Source of the DNA: Diabrotica undecimpunctata
Lineage: Eukaryota > Arthropoda > Insecta > Coleoptera > Chrysomelidae
DNA: 64,000 bases
Reading direction: 5' to 3'
Assembly: GCF_040954645.1 (NCBI RefSeq)
Contig: NC_092811.1
Span: 85,613,199 to 85,677,198, forward strand
The notes below the pieces were generated by a model. It saw only the letters and a list, made by a program, of their open reading frames with translations, did no database searches and had not been told where the DNA came from. Shown here one piece after another: positions 8,907 to 20,157 of this stretch; the first letter of the stretch is position 1; the number at the start of each line of letters is the position of its first letter. Made by a program: the position numbers and the translations under genes.

Positions 8907-9324
8907 GTGGTATCGAGTGTTTTCACATTCTAAAAATCTGATTTTATCAGTTTAGACGAAGGTTTTGGAAAATAGTTACTAATGACTGTATTAATTACTT
9001 GACAGGATGTGTAGTCGCATTCTTTACATATTAACAGTTGATTGTAATGTTATCTTATCTTTGGAATTCCATTCTTGCTATTACACAGTGGAAACTTTTA
9101 TAATTCCTCGATTAGCATAGTTTTGTCTAGATTATTCCAAGTATCACTTTTTAGTTGGGATTGTCTTTCTAAAAATTTGTAAAGTGCAATTAGCCCTAAC
9201 TACGTCTAATATCTGATAACTTCTAAAATTACCTGTTTATTTGGTTTCTGGAGTTTCTGAATGTGACTGTCTTCTGTCTTTGATTTTTAATCTGTTAAAT
9301 TGGTACATTGGTTATTGTTGGAAA

Positions 9325-10936
9325 GAATAATTGAGGAAACAAAGCAACTATACAGAAAATGGCTGACTACAAACAACGATGAAGTTTAAAAAGAATATAT
9401 AAAAAAGATAGAGAAGTGAAAAAAACAAATAACACAACAAAAGAATGAAGAATGGGAAAGAACCTGCTTAGATATTGAAACATACATAGGAGGTACAAGA
9501 ACTTCGGAGTCATGGAAAATACTAAGAGGATTAAAACAAAACTTAAAAGAAAAATTAAATTGGGAAATATACAGGACAAAGAAGGGAAGGACTATTACAA
9601 GGAACTGTTAGCAGAACAAAGACCACAATTCATTGGAAAAGAGAACAGGCGAAGACGAAGCAGATCGTAACAACAAGAAATAGAAATAACAGATGAGGAA
9701 ATGATAACGGCCATAAAAGCAATCAAAAATAAGAAAGCACCGGTACCTGGATGTATCTCACCTGAGCTTATAAAATACGGATCAAAAAAATTACACCGGA
9801 TGATACAATGGATATTTCAGAAAGCCATAAATGGAGAACAGCTCCCAAAGAAGATAGAAAACGATGCGAAAACTACAGAGGAAGAAGCGTAATATCATCA
9901 ATCGGAAGATTATATGGGAAGATACTGCGAGAAAGATAAAGCAAACGATAAAAGGCAAAATCGGGGAAGATCAGGCAGGCTTCACGGCAGGAAGATCATG
10001 CACAGACCACATATACACACCGGAACAACTGTTGGAAAAGAAAAAAGCAAAAAATAGACATATATATTTGGCATTTGTGGACCTGAGAAAGGCGTATGAC
10101 TCTGTACCAAGGTCAGAACCATGACCTTAGTATAGAAACTCATAGAAGCTACAAAAGCCCTGTATAAAGAAAATAAAGTGTCCATTAAAATGGGAACAAG
10201 AATCATAGGAGACTTCACCACAACAAAAGGGCTCCTGCAGGGTTGTTTTACATCTCCAACTCTATTCAAAATATACTTAGAGAAAGCCTTGACTACATGG
10301 AAAAGAAAATGCGAAGGCATGGGAGTACCGGTACGGCACGAATACCTATATACGTTAAGCTTTGCAGACGATTAAGTAGTGATTGCACAAGACCAAGACG
10401 ACCTTAGCTACATGATGAAGAAACTACAAGAAGAATATACCAAGGCTGGCCTAGATATTAACCTCGCGAAAACTGAGTACCTATCTCCAGGTGAAGAAGA
10501 CATGGAAGATCTACAGATTGATGACAACGTAACAATCAAAGGAAAGGATACATTCAAATACTTGGGGTTTATAATCACGAAAAATCCAACAACAGAGCAA
10601 GAAATTACACACAGATTAGGACAAACAAAAACAGCAATCCGACAACTTAACTCAGTATGGTGGGATAGACACCTAAATATGAAGACAAAAACACAGATTT
10701 ATAAAACATTAGTGCGAAGTATTATGACATATGGGGCTGAAAATTGGATCATAAACAAGAAAAACAGCAGTCAGATAGAAGCAACAGAGATGGAATGTCT
10801 GCGAAGATGCTGCAGAGTAACAAGAATGGATAGGAGAAGTAATAACGAAATAAAGCAAAGAACACCAATAGAAACAGACATACTAACATATAGGACAAAA
10901 AAGACTAAAGTGGTATGGACATGTAAGAAGAAAGTA
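9325..10936 (+). pseudogene. RTE-like reverse transcriptase remnant (copy B1)
   Basis: Across several stops and frameshifts the plus strand reads: 'YIGGTRTSESWK', 'EITDEEMITAIKAIKNKKAP' (RT fingers), 'GRSVISSIGRLYGKI', 'DQAGFTAGRSC', 'FVDLRKAYDSVP' (motif A), 'LQGCFTSPTLFKIYLE' (motif B), 'LSFADD' followed at once by TAA (10374-10376), then 'FKYLGFIITK', 'YKTLVRSIMTYGAENW' and 'EMECLRRCCRVTRMDR'. The endonuclease is absent (5' truncation) and the 3' end is cut at 10936, where the inverted-arm element starts. Copies B2 (15.6-16.66 kb) and B3 (32.7-33.3 kb) are relatives. B1 and B2 share the stop after FADD. Confidence 0.8.
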
Positions 10937-11059
10937 GTGATAATTTTATACTAAGGCTCGTAGCCATTTGATATTAAGGCTCATAATCACGCCCATAGTG
11001 AAAAGGTTTATATAGTCAGTCTCATCAAATTTCACTCAAGAAACAAGCGCAAGATCTAT

Positions 11060-11438
11060 TGATAAGACAAAAATTATGGCCTTTCTGACATTACTGTATA
11101 TAACTGGATAATTAAAAAGTAGAAGTCTTAATGTTGGTGATTTAGAAAACGATCGGGATGTGGTGTTGACTTATTTTAGTTAACTTTGTCGACAGAACGA
11201 TTTTTTTTTCTCTTAAGAGTTTTACCATTTGACATACTCTGAGACTTTGACCGAAAGGCTATGGACTGATAAGTTAGCTCCCATTAGTAGTTATGTTTGC
11301 ACAAAAAAATATTGTATAAAATTTTTTGCGTTGATTGATAGTAAAATGTTCTACACAATAAACTTGGAGGTGTATGTCGATCAGCAACCAGATGGACGTT
11401 GTACACAATTAACTTCTAAAAGACATATACCAAAATAA
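11060..11438 (+). pseudogene. piggyBac transposase fragment
   Basis: With frameshifts allowed, the plus strand reads 'LLYITG-LKSRSLNVGDL' (family form GLLxLAGxxxxxxxxxxxLW), then 'ERLWTDKLAPIS' and 'YCIKFFALIDSKMFYTINLEVYV...QPDG' (11300-11395), the central part of a DDE_Tnp_1_7 (piggyBac) transposase containing the region of the first two catalytic Asp. Upstream and downstream parts are gone. A second, much longer piggyBac copy is at 50.2-51.96 kb, but the two differ and are probably separate families. Confidence 0.7.
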
Positions 11439-11444
11439 TAAAAA

Positions 11445-12490
11445 ATAAAATTTCAGAATTTTGTAACGTAACAAGAACACAGCTATAAATTTTTCAATAC
11501 AGACTACAGTCCATCTAATTTACTTACCGTTTCACGTCATTATCATTGACAGAGATCGAAGTTGACATAGTTGCCAAAGTATAAAAAAATCCTGAATTCA
11601 CTTTATATCAAATATATCACATAATTATTGCAAAAGTGGATTATACAACAAAACAAATTAATATTTAATGTAAATAAATAGAAACAAAACAAGAGTTAAA
11701 AAATAATCTTGTTAAAAACAATTTAGGCCGCTTGTATATGTCGTATAAAGATGTAAAATGAAATACTTAAACAAAAACAACACTTTTTTCATTAACATTA
11801 GTCAACACCGCAACTGACAAATAAGTGTTACCAATTTATGCTCGTTCGTTCGATTACAGTTACAGTGTGTAAAACGCTTTATAATGCATTTATACAATAT
11901 AAATGAAACATATTATTGTGTATTTCTTTAAGTTAACATTAATAAAAATCTTTAAATATTATTTCTACGCGTATATAATAAAATATCTCTAGTGGCTGTA
12001 ATGCCAGTGTACTCGGCAAAGTGATTCTAAAAAAGAACACACCTACCGCCTAAATATTTCGTGTTGGTATCATGTGACCTCAGGGGCTATGACGCGGATG
12101 ACGTGCAACGGTAAGTAAACTAGATGAAGTGTCTTTGTGTATTTCAAACAGAATATAAATCTTTTAATTTTCAGGTTATGCTTGTGTTTGTGTACTGCTT
12201 AGGAAGCGAGCGCGTTGCACCACTGTGACGTATACACATAGATTTAAAATATATTTATATTTTAAGTCTATGCATATACTGCGTTTTAGCTTTTTTACCT
12301 GCCCATATTCTATATACGTGCATCATATGAGTCCACTCTTCTATTCTTCCACTCTCCGTGCGCGACTGACGCGACACCTACCGCTTTCATCTGACAGTTT
12401 TGGGCACTCCAATTTTAGGTTGAACATATGATAAATACATAAAAAATTGAGAATTATCAATAATTAGTTGTAAATTATATTTTTCCAGTT
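11445..12490. other. Interior of the composite element, no gene seen
   Basis: AT-rich sequence with scattered stops in all frames. A 68-codon frame at 12225-12431 shows no family motif and is not supported as a gene. Confidence 0.3.
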
Positions 12491-12494
12491 TTAT

Positions 12495-13737
12495 TTCAGA
12501 CGTCAGAGACGAAAATGCCACTAAACCTAGAATCAACTATTAATAGAGAATATCAATTATGCAACCCCAAAAAAAGATGCAAAAAAATTTACCACTTTTA
12601 CCCCCGGGCTTCCCCCCCAAAACCTGCCACGCAGGGTGGTAAAAACGAAAAAAATCGATTCATTAAGAATCTGTACACCGTAGAAAAAAAATGTTTTAAA
12701 TAAAAAATGTAGCTGAGATAATTTTAAACAAAAATGTTTATAAACATTTTTTGTGTAGAATGAACGGTTCTCTTAAAAACAACGCTTGAAGGAACCGTCG
12801 ATTTTGATGTTAGTTACGCGCGCGAAATCAATGTTCAATAAAGTTTGTATCAGCTCGACGGTTAAAATGCAATATCTTTTGATTCCAGTGACCTATTGAC
12901 AAAAAAAAGATGCGTTTTAAAGATAAAGAGTTCAGCTTTCGTATGCAGTTTTTGTATTTTGCCGCAAGTAAACTTAGATTTTATACAGCTGTTAAATTAA
13001 TAAACGTGGCTCGATTTTGTGTTTTTTATTCATGTTTCAAATGCCTTATATTTACCACAACTCAAAATTAAAATTCATCATCATATGTTTTAAAGATTGA
13101 TCTCTAAAAATAAAAATTTTACTACAACTGGTCAATAACTGGTCAGTGATCAACTTTATTGATCTCACGAGAATCGTAAAAAATGGCAAGAATCGCGCCA
13201 GGTTAATTTATTTAACACCTTTATAAAAACTTTTAGTTTATTTTATAGTTGGAGTTTATTCTTGGCAAAATACAAAAACGCATACGAAAGGCACAATTTA
13301 CTTTTAAAACGCATCTTGATTTTTGTCAATAGGACATTTGGATCAAAAGATATCGAATTTTTATGTCCCGCCGATACAAATTTTATTGAACATTGATTTC
13401 ACGCGCGTAACTGACATGTGACATGCAAAATCGACGGTCGCTTCAAGCATTGTCTCTAGGAGAACCGTTCATGTTGCACAAAAAATGCTAAAAATCATTT
13501 TAGTTTAAAATTATCTCAGCTACAGTTTTAATTTGAAATATTTTTTTCTTTGGTGTACAGATTCTTGGTAAATTGATTTTTTTGCGTTTTTACCTCCCTG
13601 CGAGGGGAATTTTAGAGGGAAGCTCAAGGGGAAAAGTGGTAAACTTTTGTAAAACTTTTTTGGGGTCCCAAAATTAATATTCTCTGGAAAATTAAGCTTG
13701 CTCGTATGATTTTTGGGGGTCAAATTTCTGACGACTG
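12495..13737. repeat. Foldback element (1.24 kb near-palindrome)
   Basis: The left arm (about 12495-13040) and right arm (about 13180-13737) are imperfect inverted copies. Examples: tagctgagataattttaaa at 12711 against tttaaaattatctcagcta at 13504; cgtatgcagtttttgtatttt at 12940 against aaaatacaaaaacgcatacg at 13267; acgcgcgcgaaatcaatgttcaataaa against tttattgaacattgatttcacgcgcgt. The ORFs at 12515 (+) and 13520 (-) are the two arms read in mirror orientation, which argues against either being a gene. Outer ends are near cgtcaga/tctgacg; no target duplication is evident. Confidence 0.8.
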
Positions 13738-13744
13738 GACTATT

Positions 13745-15095
13745 TATGTATGAAATAGATATAGTATTGAGAACTGGATTTCTAAAAATTCATCATAATT
13801 TATGTTTTCAACTCAAAACGAACAAGAAAGAGAAAAATCTAGTTATGACAACTCACGTTTTTCATGTGTAAATAAAAAGAATAATAGTAAAAGTTATGAA
13901 ATAAAAGCTCAAGTCATCAGGCAGGGTGCAGTTGGCTTTAAGCCTTAGGAAACATCATTAAAGGTATATAATTTGGACAATTAATTAATTTTCTCATTTT
14001 TTATTGCCGAATAAATAAGCACTGCAAATTCTATCAAAACATTTTGGAGTCCAACCTGAACTGTCAACACTAAAAAATACAAAACAACTGTTAGATATAT
14101 ACATCTATTTCGATTGCATAAAAATGATATTTAGTTTTTCATATTAATAGCACGAATCGATCTTCTTCTTTTCTCTTATTTATACGTAATCTTTGGAAAT
14201 CTATAAAAACTACACTCACTAGTTTTGCTATTATTAGCCCAATTAAATATACAACATTTATGTGCACCCATTTTGGATATATTTTATGCGGAAAAAGATA
14301 TGTGCAATTTTGTCATATTTCGCCGCTAGGCACGTTGGCATCGTTTCAAGGTACTCCTATCATGGTTACGCACAGAGCGAATAATATTCTCTCAAATTTT
14401 CATTTTGACCTATAATATGGCCAGTTTTTGACCTTAATTATAATAATTAAACTTTAATCAAAAAATATTACCATTACAAAAAAAGTAAAAAATTATTTAG
14501 AAAAAGCCACATTTTCAAGTAGTTACCGTAATATTTTCATCACTTATATTTATTTTCAAACAAAAATATTGTTGATTGAATTTTAAAAACGGCACATAAA
14601 AATAAAATCATAAATCTTTTTTAACTTAACACAAATTTTTACATTTACAAGTTATATTATTAAATTTTAAATATAAATATTACATAGACATTCTAGGATG
14701 TAAATCCAAAAGAAATTTTAATTCAAATGAAAAGGTTATTTAAAATCCTTTATAAAAGGTATGCACTATCCGTTGCAAGATAATTCGGATAGAATTTCCC
14801 AGATTAAGAGACTGGGCCGATATAAAGCACAAAATGACTGTACTTCATTAATGCTGTAACCAATAGTAACTTTTAGTCTTTCGTTACATTAGGTTCAATT
14901 TTAAATTCTATCCAAAGTTTAAAGGTACTTTACTAAATGATACAAACTAGGTATAGCCTAATTTTGTGTAACTATGTATCTAAATTCAACCAGTTAATTG
15001 CATTTTTACTTAGAATTCAGAATTACAAATTTCTGGGAATATGATATTTCTTGGAATTTTATTCAGGGAAATAGATAATGTTTATTTAATATCAA
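13745..15095. other. AT-rich interior of the composite element
   Basis: No coding pattern, RNA gene or clear repeat seen. Near 14785, cgttgcaagataattcggat resembles 3090-3110 (cgttgcaagatatttccgat), hinting at a shared dispersed repeat. Confidence 0.3.
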
Positions 15096-15265
15096 ATTAT
15101 CACTATGGGCGTGATTATGGGCCTTAATATCAAATGGCTACGGGCTTTAATATCAAATTATCACTATTATAAATGGGCTTCTGTGAGAAAAAAGTTTAAT
15201 TGAAAAGAATTTCACTTTTCTTTTGTCGTTCATTTAAAACAGAAGTCAGTATATTAACTATAAAT

Positions 15266-15413
15266 ATGAGTAATATAGAAATGATTATTGACGATGTCCT
15301 GTACATTTCTGCCACTATTTCCGGAAGTGAAGACGAGTCTAAACCTGAAAAACGTTCTGGTTATATTCATCTAACCCACGATGCAAAGCAAAACGTGCTC
15401 AAAGTTTACAACG
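15266..15413 (+). pseudogene. Possible first exon of an IS630/Tc1-type transposase
   Basis: ATG at 15266 opens a 49-codon frame rich in acidic residues. It ends 'GYIHLTHDAKQNVLKVYN' and runs into a consensus 5' splice site (acg|gtaagt at 15413/15414). The last block resembles the start of the N-terminal helix-turn-helix in the Sailor-like transposase at 39.0 kb ('MLTSEEKVMIRNVYEG'). No second exon follows; RTE copy B2 occupies the next kilobase, so the gene was probably interrupted or truncated there. The assignment rests on a short motif. Confidence 0.4.
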
Positions 15414-15599
15414 GTAAGTACTCGTTAAAAATACTCTCTAGTTAGCCTTCCTAATACCGGGTGAATTTTAAAACTACCAGTAAAAGGTGGGGCGGTTTCA
15501 TGCCCCAGTATTTTGGTTTACTTTAATCGCAAGGATTCTATGTATCTCAATAATCTTATCATTTTTTTAACTCTTTATTGTCTCTATACTTCGTTTAGT

Positions 15600-16660
15600 A
15601 CCAATTCCTATATTATATATATTCAGGGATTCTACAGTATTCACTGCCTTCCCTCGCTCAACCGTTTCCATCTCTCTCTGTTGTAACATTCTCCATCGTT
15701 TAGGCCTCTCTTACTCATGGCGTCGTCTACTTCGTTCCTCCAGAATTTTCGGGGTCGTCCTCTTTTTCTCCTTCCTATGGGGCTTCTTTCGGTTTTTCTC
15801 TTTATCCATTTGCTGTCGCTAGTTCTTCTTACATGTCCATACCACTTTAGTCTTTTTTGTCCTATATGTTAGTATGTCTGTTTCTATTGATGTTCTTTGC
15901 TTTATTTTGTTATTACTTCTCCTATCCATTCTTGTTACACTGCAGCATCTTCGCAGGCATTCCATCTCTGTTGCTTCTATCTGACTGCTGTTTTTCTTGT
16001 TTATGATCCAATTTTCAGCCCTATATGTCATAATACTTTGCACTAATGTTTTATAAATCTGTGTTTTTGTCTTTATATTTAGGTGTCTATCCCACCATAC
16101 TGAGTTAAGTTGTCGGATTGCTGTTTTTGTTTGTCCTAATCTGTGTGTAATTTCTTGCTCTGTTGTTGCATTTTTCGTGATTATAAACCCCAAGTATTTG
16201 AATGTATCCTTTCCTTTGATTGTTACGTTGTCATCAATCTGTAGATCTTCCATGTCTTCTTCACTTGGAGATAGGTACTCAGTTTTCGCGAAATTATAGG
16301 CAGAAAATCGCGAAATCTAGGCAAGCCTTGGTATATTCTTCTTGTACTTTCTTCATCATGTAGCTGAGGTCGTCTTGGTCTTGTGCAATCACTACTTAAT
16401 CGTCTGCAAAGCTTAACGTATATAGGTATTCGTGCCGTACCGGTACTCCCATGCCTTCGCATTTTCTTTTCCATGTAGTCAAGGCTTTCTCTAAGTATAT
16501 TTTGAATAGAGTTGGAGATGTAAAACAACCCTGCAGGAGCCCTTTTGTTGTGGTAAAGTGTCCTATGATTCTTGTTCCCATTTTAATGGACACTTTATTT
16601 TCTTTATACAGGGCTATTGTAGCTTCTATGAGTTTCTATACTAAGGTCATAGTTCTGACC
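15600..16660 (-). pseudogene. RTE-like reverse transcriptase remnant (copy B2)
   Basis: Minus-strand partner of B1, very similar over 10130-10930 (about 8 differences in 144 residues in the C-terminal part). It shows 'MSIKMGTRIIGHFTTTKGLLQGCF', 'LSFADD' plus the same TAA as B1, 'TFKYLGFIITK' and 'MTYRAENW'. Unlike B1 it keeps the 3' end ('RKRGRPRKFWRNEVDDAM', then tttccatctctctc and tattcagggattctacag on the plus strand near 15630-15690). It is 5'-truncated at about 16660, as target-primed insertions often are. A ~16-bp internal insertion near 16290 further breaks the frame. Confidence 0.82.
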
Positions 16661-16689
16661 TTTTCCGGAAGTTTAGAGTTAGCAGATTC

Positions 16690-17012
16690 TTTAGATAATG
16701 AATAAAGTTCTCCTATGATGCAGGAACAAAAGGATGACTTACGCAATTGCTGAAGATACTAAAATTTTAAAAGACTCTTTTGTGGTAGTGAAATTTGTGA
16801 ACTCTCCTGAATTTCCTGAATTTAAAATTTCATATTTGAGAAGAAGTACGAAAGTTTCCAATTCATTTTACTTTCCAGATGTTCCTGATATTCATATGAG
16901 CTTAAAATCTGATTTTGTTACATTATTGCAAGCACCTATATATACAGAAAACAAACGACTTTCTTGCTATTATAGATTTATTTTGGACTTTAACAATTTT
17001 ATTGTATGGTAA
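16690..17012 (+). pseudogene. C-terminal fragment of a TE protein with a short beta-rich domain
   Basis: A 92-codon frame (16734-17012) reads 'SFVVVKFVN', 'FKISYLRRSTKVSNSFYFPDVPDI', 'SDFVTLLQAP', ending at TAA. The FVxVKF...SxLRR...FxFPxxxD pattern is one I associate with the C-terminal region of several uncharacterised insect transposon proteins, but I cannot name the family. A short stretch upstream (16690-16733) is in another frame. It sits next to a Sailor-like remnant on the opposite strand; no link to it is shown. Confidence 0.4.
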
Positions 17013-17456
17013 CTTGAAGAAATAATAAATATTTTTTATTATTTAGTCTTAATACTGTTATGTAACCCTTTTTGTTTTCTGGTCAGGATTTGAACAATCA
17101 ATTTACTAGATCACTCACAGTGAAGTCTGGGACGCTTGGGTATCTGACTCACGATTTTATTCTAGTCGTAAACACGCCTTTTATGTATTTTTAAAATATT
17201 ATTAAATAGTTGAATAGATAATTATACAATAAATATTAATTTATATTCTGTGATTTAAAATTAATACGTTAATCGGCGCCTAACGTATTAACGACGATCC
17301 TTACTATTACAGGTTTAATGACATTTTCCATTATACCATCCAGCTTCCGCATTTTTTCTCATAGTTTCAATACATGGCCAATAGCGTTATTTTAATTTGT
17401 AGGATGTATGCAATCTATACTGGTTTGTAATAGGCACTGAACATCGCTAATTTTAA

Positions 17457-18700
17457 ATTTTATGTTCTCTCAGGCAACATGTCCCTTAATTTGAGCCCAA
17501 ATTAATTCAATTGTATTTAACTCGCAATGGTAAGGTGAAAGTCTTACAACAATAATACCATGAAGTCTAGGCATTAAATCAACAGCATATTGACGATATT
17601 TACCACGATGCTGGTCGTTAGTTCTGCTTTGACCATATCCTCTGTAAATAAAATACATTTTTCTCGCAGCCAGCTCGGCATGATGAATTTTTTATCAGTC
17701 ATCGATGGAATTTGTTTAACAAGGCGGCTGTTGTAAGATGCATTATTTAATACTATGACAGAATTACTATCTGCACCCTGGAGAATGTTCTCGAACCACT
17801 TCCTCGAATTATATGGAGTTCATGTACTCATAATAGTCCCCAATTTTCGTCTATAAAAAAACAAAAACACCATTTTGCAGAAAACCAGTATAATACGGGC
17901 AGTTAGACGCTGGCTCTTTCTTGACGGAACTCGCAATATTGTCAATAAACCTTCAACAAAGGCTTTTTGAGCGTAGATAATAACGTCGCCATAATATTAT
18001 TTCCTCCTTATCTGTTAACATAAAATTCCGCCATCGTTTTGTATATCTATGTAATGCTTTGTAATGCCGATCTTGTAATGCTTTTTATAATAATTCACGT
18101 AGATTTGAGAGTTGGAGCCCTATTTTCAAAGAAAAATGAATGTACCCGGTTTCTCATTATATTTTGACCCCCACTTGGGGTCGACTGGGGGTATAAAACA
18201 AAATTAATGCTACACTATGTTATAAATTTGTAATCAGGAAATGCAGGGCTACTCAAAACTGTAAAAAATACAAATATAAATAAAAGGGTCCCATTTGAAA
18301 TGTTGAAGATGCATTTTATTGGGCACTTCCTGTATACAAAATGTGGTCTGTTGCTACACTGTTGGTCGGTACAGATAACTTTTATTTGAAACTTTTTTTT
18401 CTTTTCCCGAAATTAAGGAAAATAAGTGGGGGGTCAAAATATAATGAGAAACCTTGTACAAGTGTACAGTCCTCTGGATGATTTTTTGGGCTTTATCTAA
18501 CTTAAGAGGTTTTCGTCAGCGCTGAGTTGCAAGTGGAGGTTTAAAACCATTTGTTAGTTTTTTCTCACGCACAATAAGTTCAACTGTTGCCACTGCTACT
18601 CCTGTTAAAAAAGAAAAGCGACTAGCAGCTTTTATTGAAGGTAGTGTTTTTAGTTGATCATATATCTTCTAGATAATTTGTTTTTTGTCTTATGAGATGG
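17457..18700 (-). pseudogene. Sailor-like IS630/Tc1 transposase, interrupted by a MITE
   Basis: Minus-strand order: helix-turn-helix remnant at 18480-18690 ('FLTGVAVATVELIVREKKL', family form TGVSxxTVxRIxxE), a MITE (18141-18460), a decayed middle, then 'FRKWFENILQGADSNSVIVLNNASY' and 'MPSWLREKCILFTEDM', a frameshift near 17650, and 'VVRLSPYHCELNTIELIWAQIKGHVA' (catalytic Glu). The second catalytic Asp is Asn (LNNAS instead of LDNAx). Spacing from that position to the Glu is about 80 residues, as in the other members of this group in the window. The first Asp region is lost. It is inactive on several counts. Confidence 0.75.
18141..18460. mobile_element. 320-bp MITE with ~36-bp terminal inverted repeats
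   Basis: The left end reads tgtaccc then ggtttctcattatattttga and cccccactt. The right end is its inverted copy (aagtggggggtcaaaatata then atgagaaacc, ttgtaca). No ORF. It splits the transposase pseudogene at 17457-18700, so it came later. No convincing target duplication was found. Confidence 0.75.
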
Positions 18701-19245
18701 GTCTATGACGTAGATGTCGTGGACTTATACCACTGGTTATATCTATTTTTATCCTACGAAAAACTGATAGAATATACGGGAAATCGTGTTACTTTAATTT
18801 AATATTTTGTCTTACTTCAAAATGAAAATAAAAAACTAATTAACAAAATAAGTACGGAAATTATGCAGACAAAGCAATCGAACTCAAACTTAACAGCCGA
18901 TACTATAACAACAACGATAAACGTAGATTGCAAAAACTTTTCGCATGTTTTAAATAACATTTTTGCCGATCGATTGATCATTTACCGGTTATAAAAGTCC
19001 CACTAAGATATTATCCAGACTATTTAATTTTTAATAATCAACAAAAATGTAATACAGTAATATCGCAGCACATATTTACTTGTCGATAACAGTTTTTAGA
19101 TAACATGAATCATTTTTGAATGATATGTGTGGATTTAAGAAATCGATTCCAGAAAAGTGTTCATCGTAGGAAGTCACGTACCTATATTTTCATAATAGTA
19201 AGGTAAGATCGGGTAATTACGAAATTCACATAACGATAATGGCAC

Positions 19246-19253
19246 TAACAGAG
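19246..19253. repeat. 8-bp target-site duplication (left) of hAT MITE
   Basis: taacagag, identical to 20150-20157. Confidence 0.9.
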
Positions 19254-20149
19254 TAGAGATGTGTAATACTGTGTGGAATGGCACCCTCATATTGACACTT
19301 TAGGGTGTGTCAATCGTATTGATACAGTTGAAATGACACAGTGACACCTATGACACAGTTGAATACACCAACACAGCGTATTAAAATACATACTGTGATA
19401 CGCAGTGTCAACTTCAGTCGACACAGTGTCAGTTTCTTTGTCGTTAATCTTCGTCACGCATACAATAAATTGCAGTATACCCACAAGCTCACAAATTAAG
19501 TTATGTAGAATGCGTTGTTGCCGCGAGTATATTTGTAAAAGTACCTACCTACTCAAAAAAATAAACGACGTTTATAGTCGGCAATTAAAAGAATAAACAT
19601 ATATAAGGAATTAATTTTTTTAGTAAAGTTCGAACTCCCATGAAATGCCCCAGAATTGTTTTACTATTACTATAAATCTACGAACCAATTAGAATAAATA
19701 TCAAATAATATTATCAATTTTTTCTTTAAATTCGGATCTAGGAATACTCAGTCTTGAAGGATTTAATTAAGGGTAATTTCTCTTAAAATTTACTGATGTA
19801 CATCGAGAGAAAACATGTTTTCTTTTAATTTAACCCTTAATTTTTTGAATATTGAGACCACTTCATGCAATAAAAAAGTGACTTAAGTATACCAATGTTA
19901 TTTTGATAGCGTGTGTTTTAAAGAAATTCCATAATTTGGCAACTGTGTGCATATTTAGAATTCGTATCAACAGTATCGTTTCTTGCTCGATGTAATACTG
20001 GCGCAGTGTTTCTGTAATATGCAACACATATGCAATACTGAAACACGGTGTCATAACACTTTAGTGTGCTGGTACATTGTACTAATACAGGCAGCTGTGT
20101 CAGTATCATTGTATCAACAGTCAAAAATGTACGTTATTACACATGACTA
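19254..20149. mobile_element. Non-autonomous hAT element, 896 bp
   Basis: Ends are tagagatgtgtaatac (left) and, inverted, tagtcatgtgtaataa (right), flanked by a perfect 8-bp duplication, the size made by hAT transposases. About 180 bp inside each end there are many copies of (T)GACACAG/CTGTGTC or close variants (for example 19285-19435 and 20030-20115), like the subterminal transposase-binding repeats of hAT elements. Short ORFs within (19287-, 19405+, 19863-, 19918-, 19983+) follow the repeats and encode nothing recognisable. The transposase must be supplied in trans. Confidence 0.85.
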
Positions 20150-20157
20150 TAACAGAG
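20150..20157. repeat. 8-bp target-site duplication (right) of hAT MITE
   Basis: taacagag, identical to 19246-19253. Confidence 0.9.

Larger units (their letters stand above)
10937..15164. mobile_element. 4.2-kb DNA element with matched inverted ends, composite
   Basis: Left arm 10937-11006 and right arm 15100-15164 are inverted copies (gtgataattt..., tagccatttgatattaa, ggcYcataatcacgcccat). Each arm is flanked outside by TA (10935-36, 15165-66). Inside each arm TTAA also sits at matching places (10974-77 and 15124-27), followed by 23 of 24 matching bases. Because a piggyBac transposase fragment lies just inside the left arm, TTAA could be the true boundary (10978-15123). The interior has that fragment, a 1.24-kb foldback and about 2.5 kb of AT-rich sequence with no other gene seen. 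The insert truncates RTE copy B1. Confidence 0.65.

Noticed and set aside
12515..13723. Two 62-67-codon ORFs with similar proteins on opposite strands
   Set aside because: They are the two arms of the foldback read in mirror orientation, not genes.
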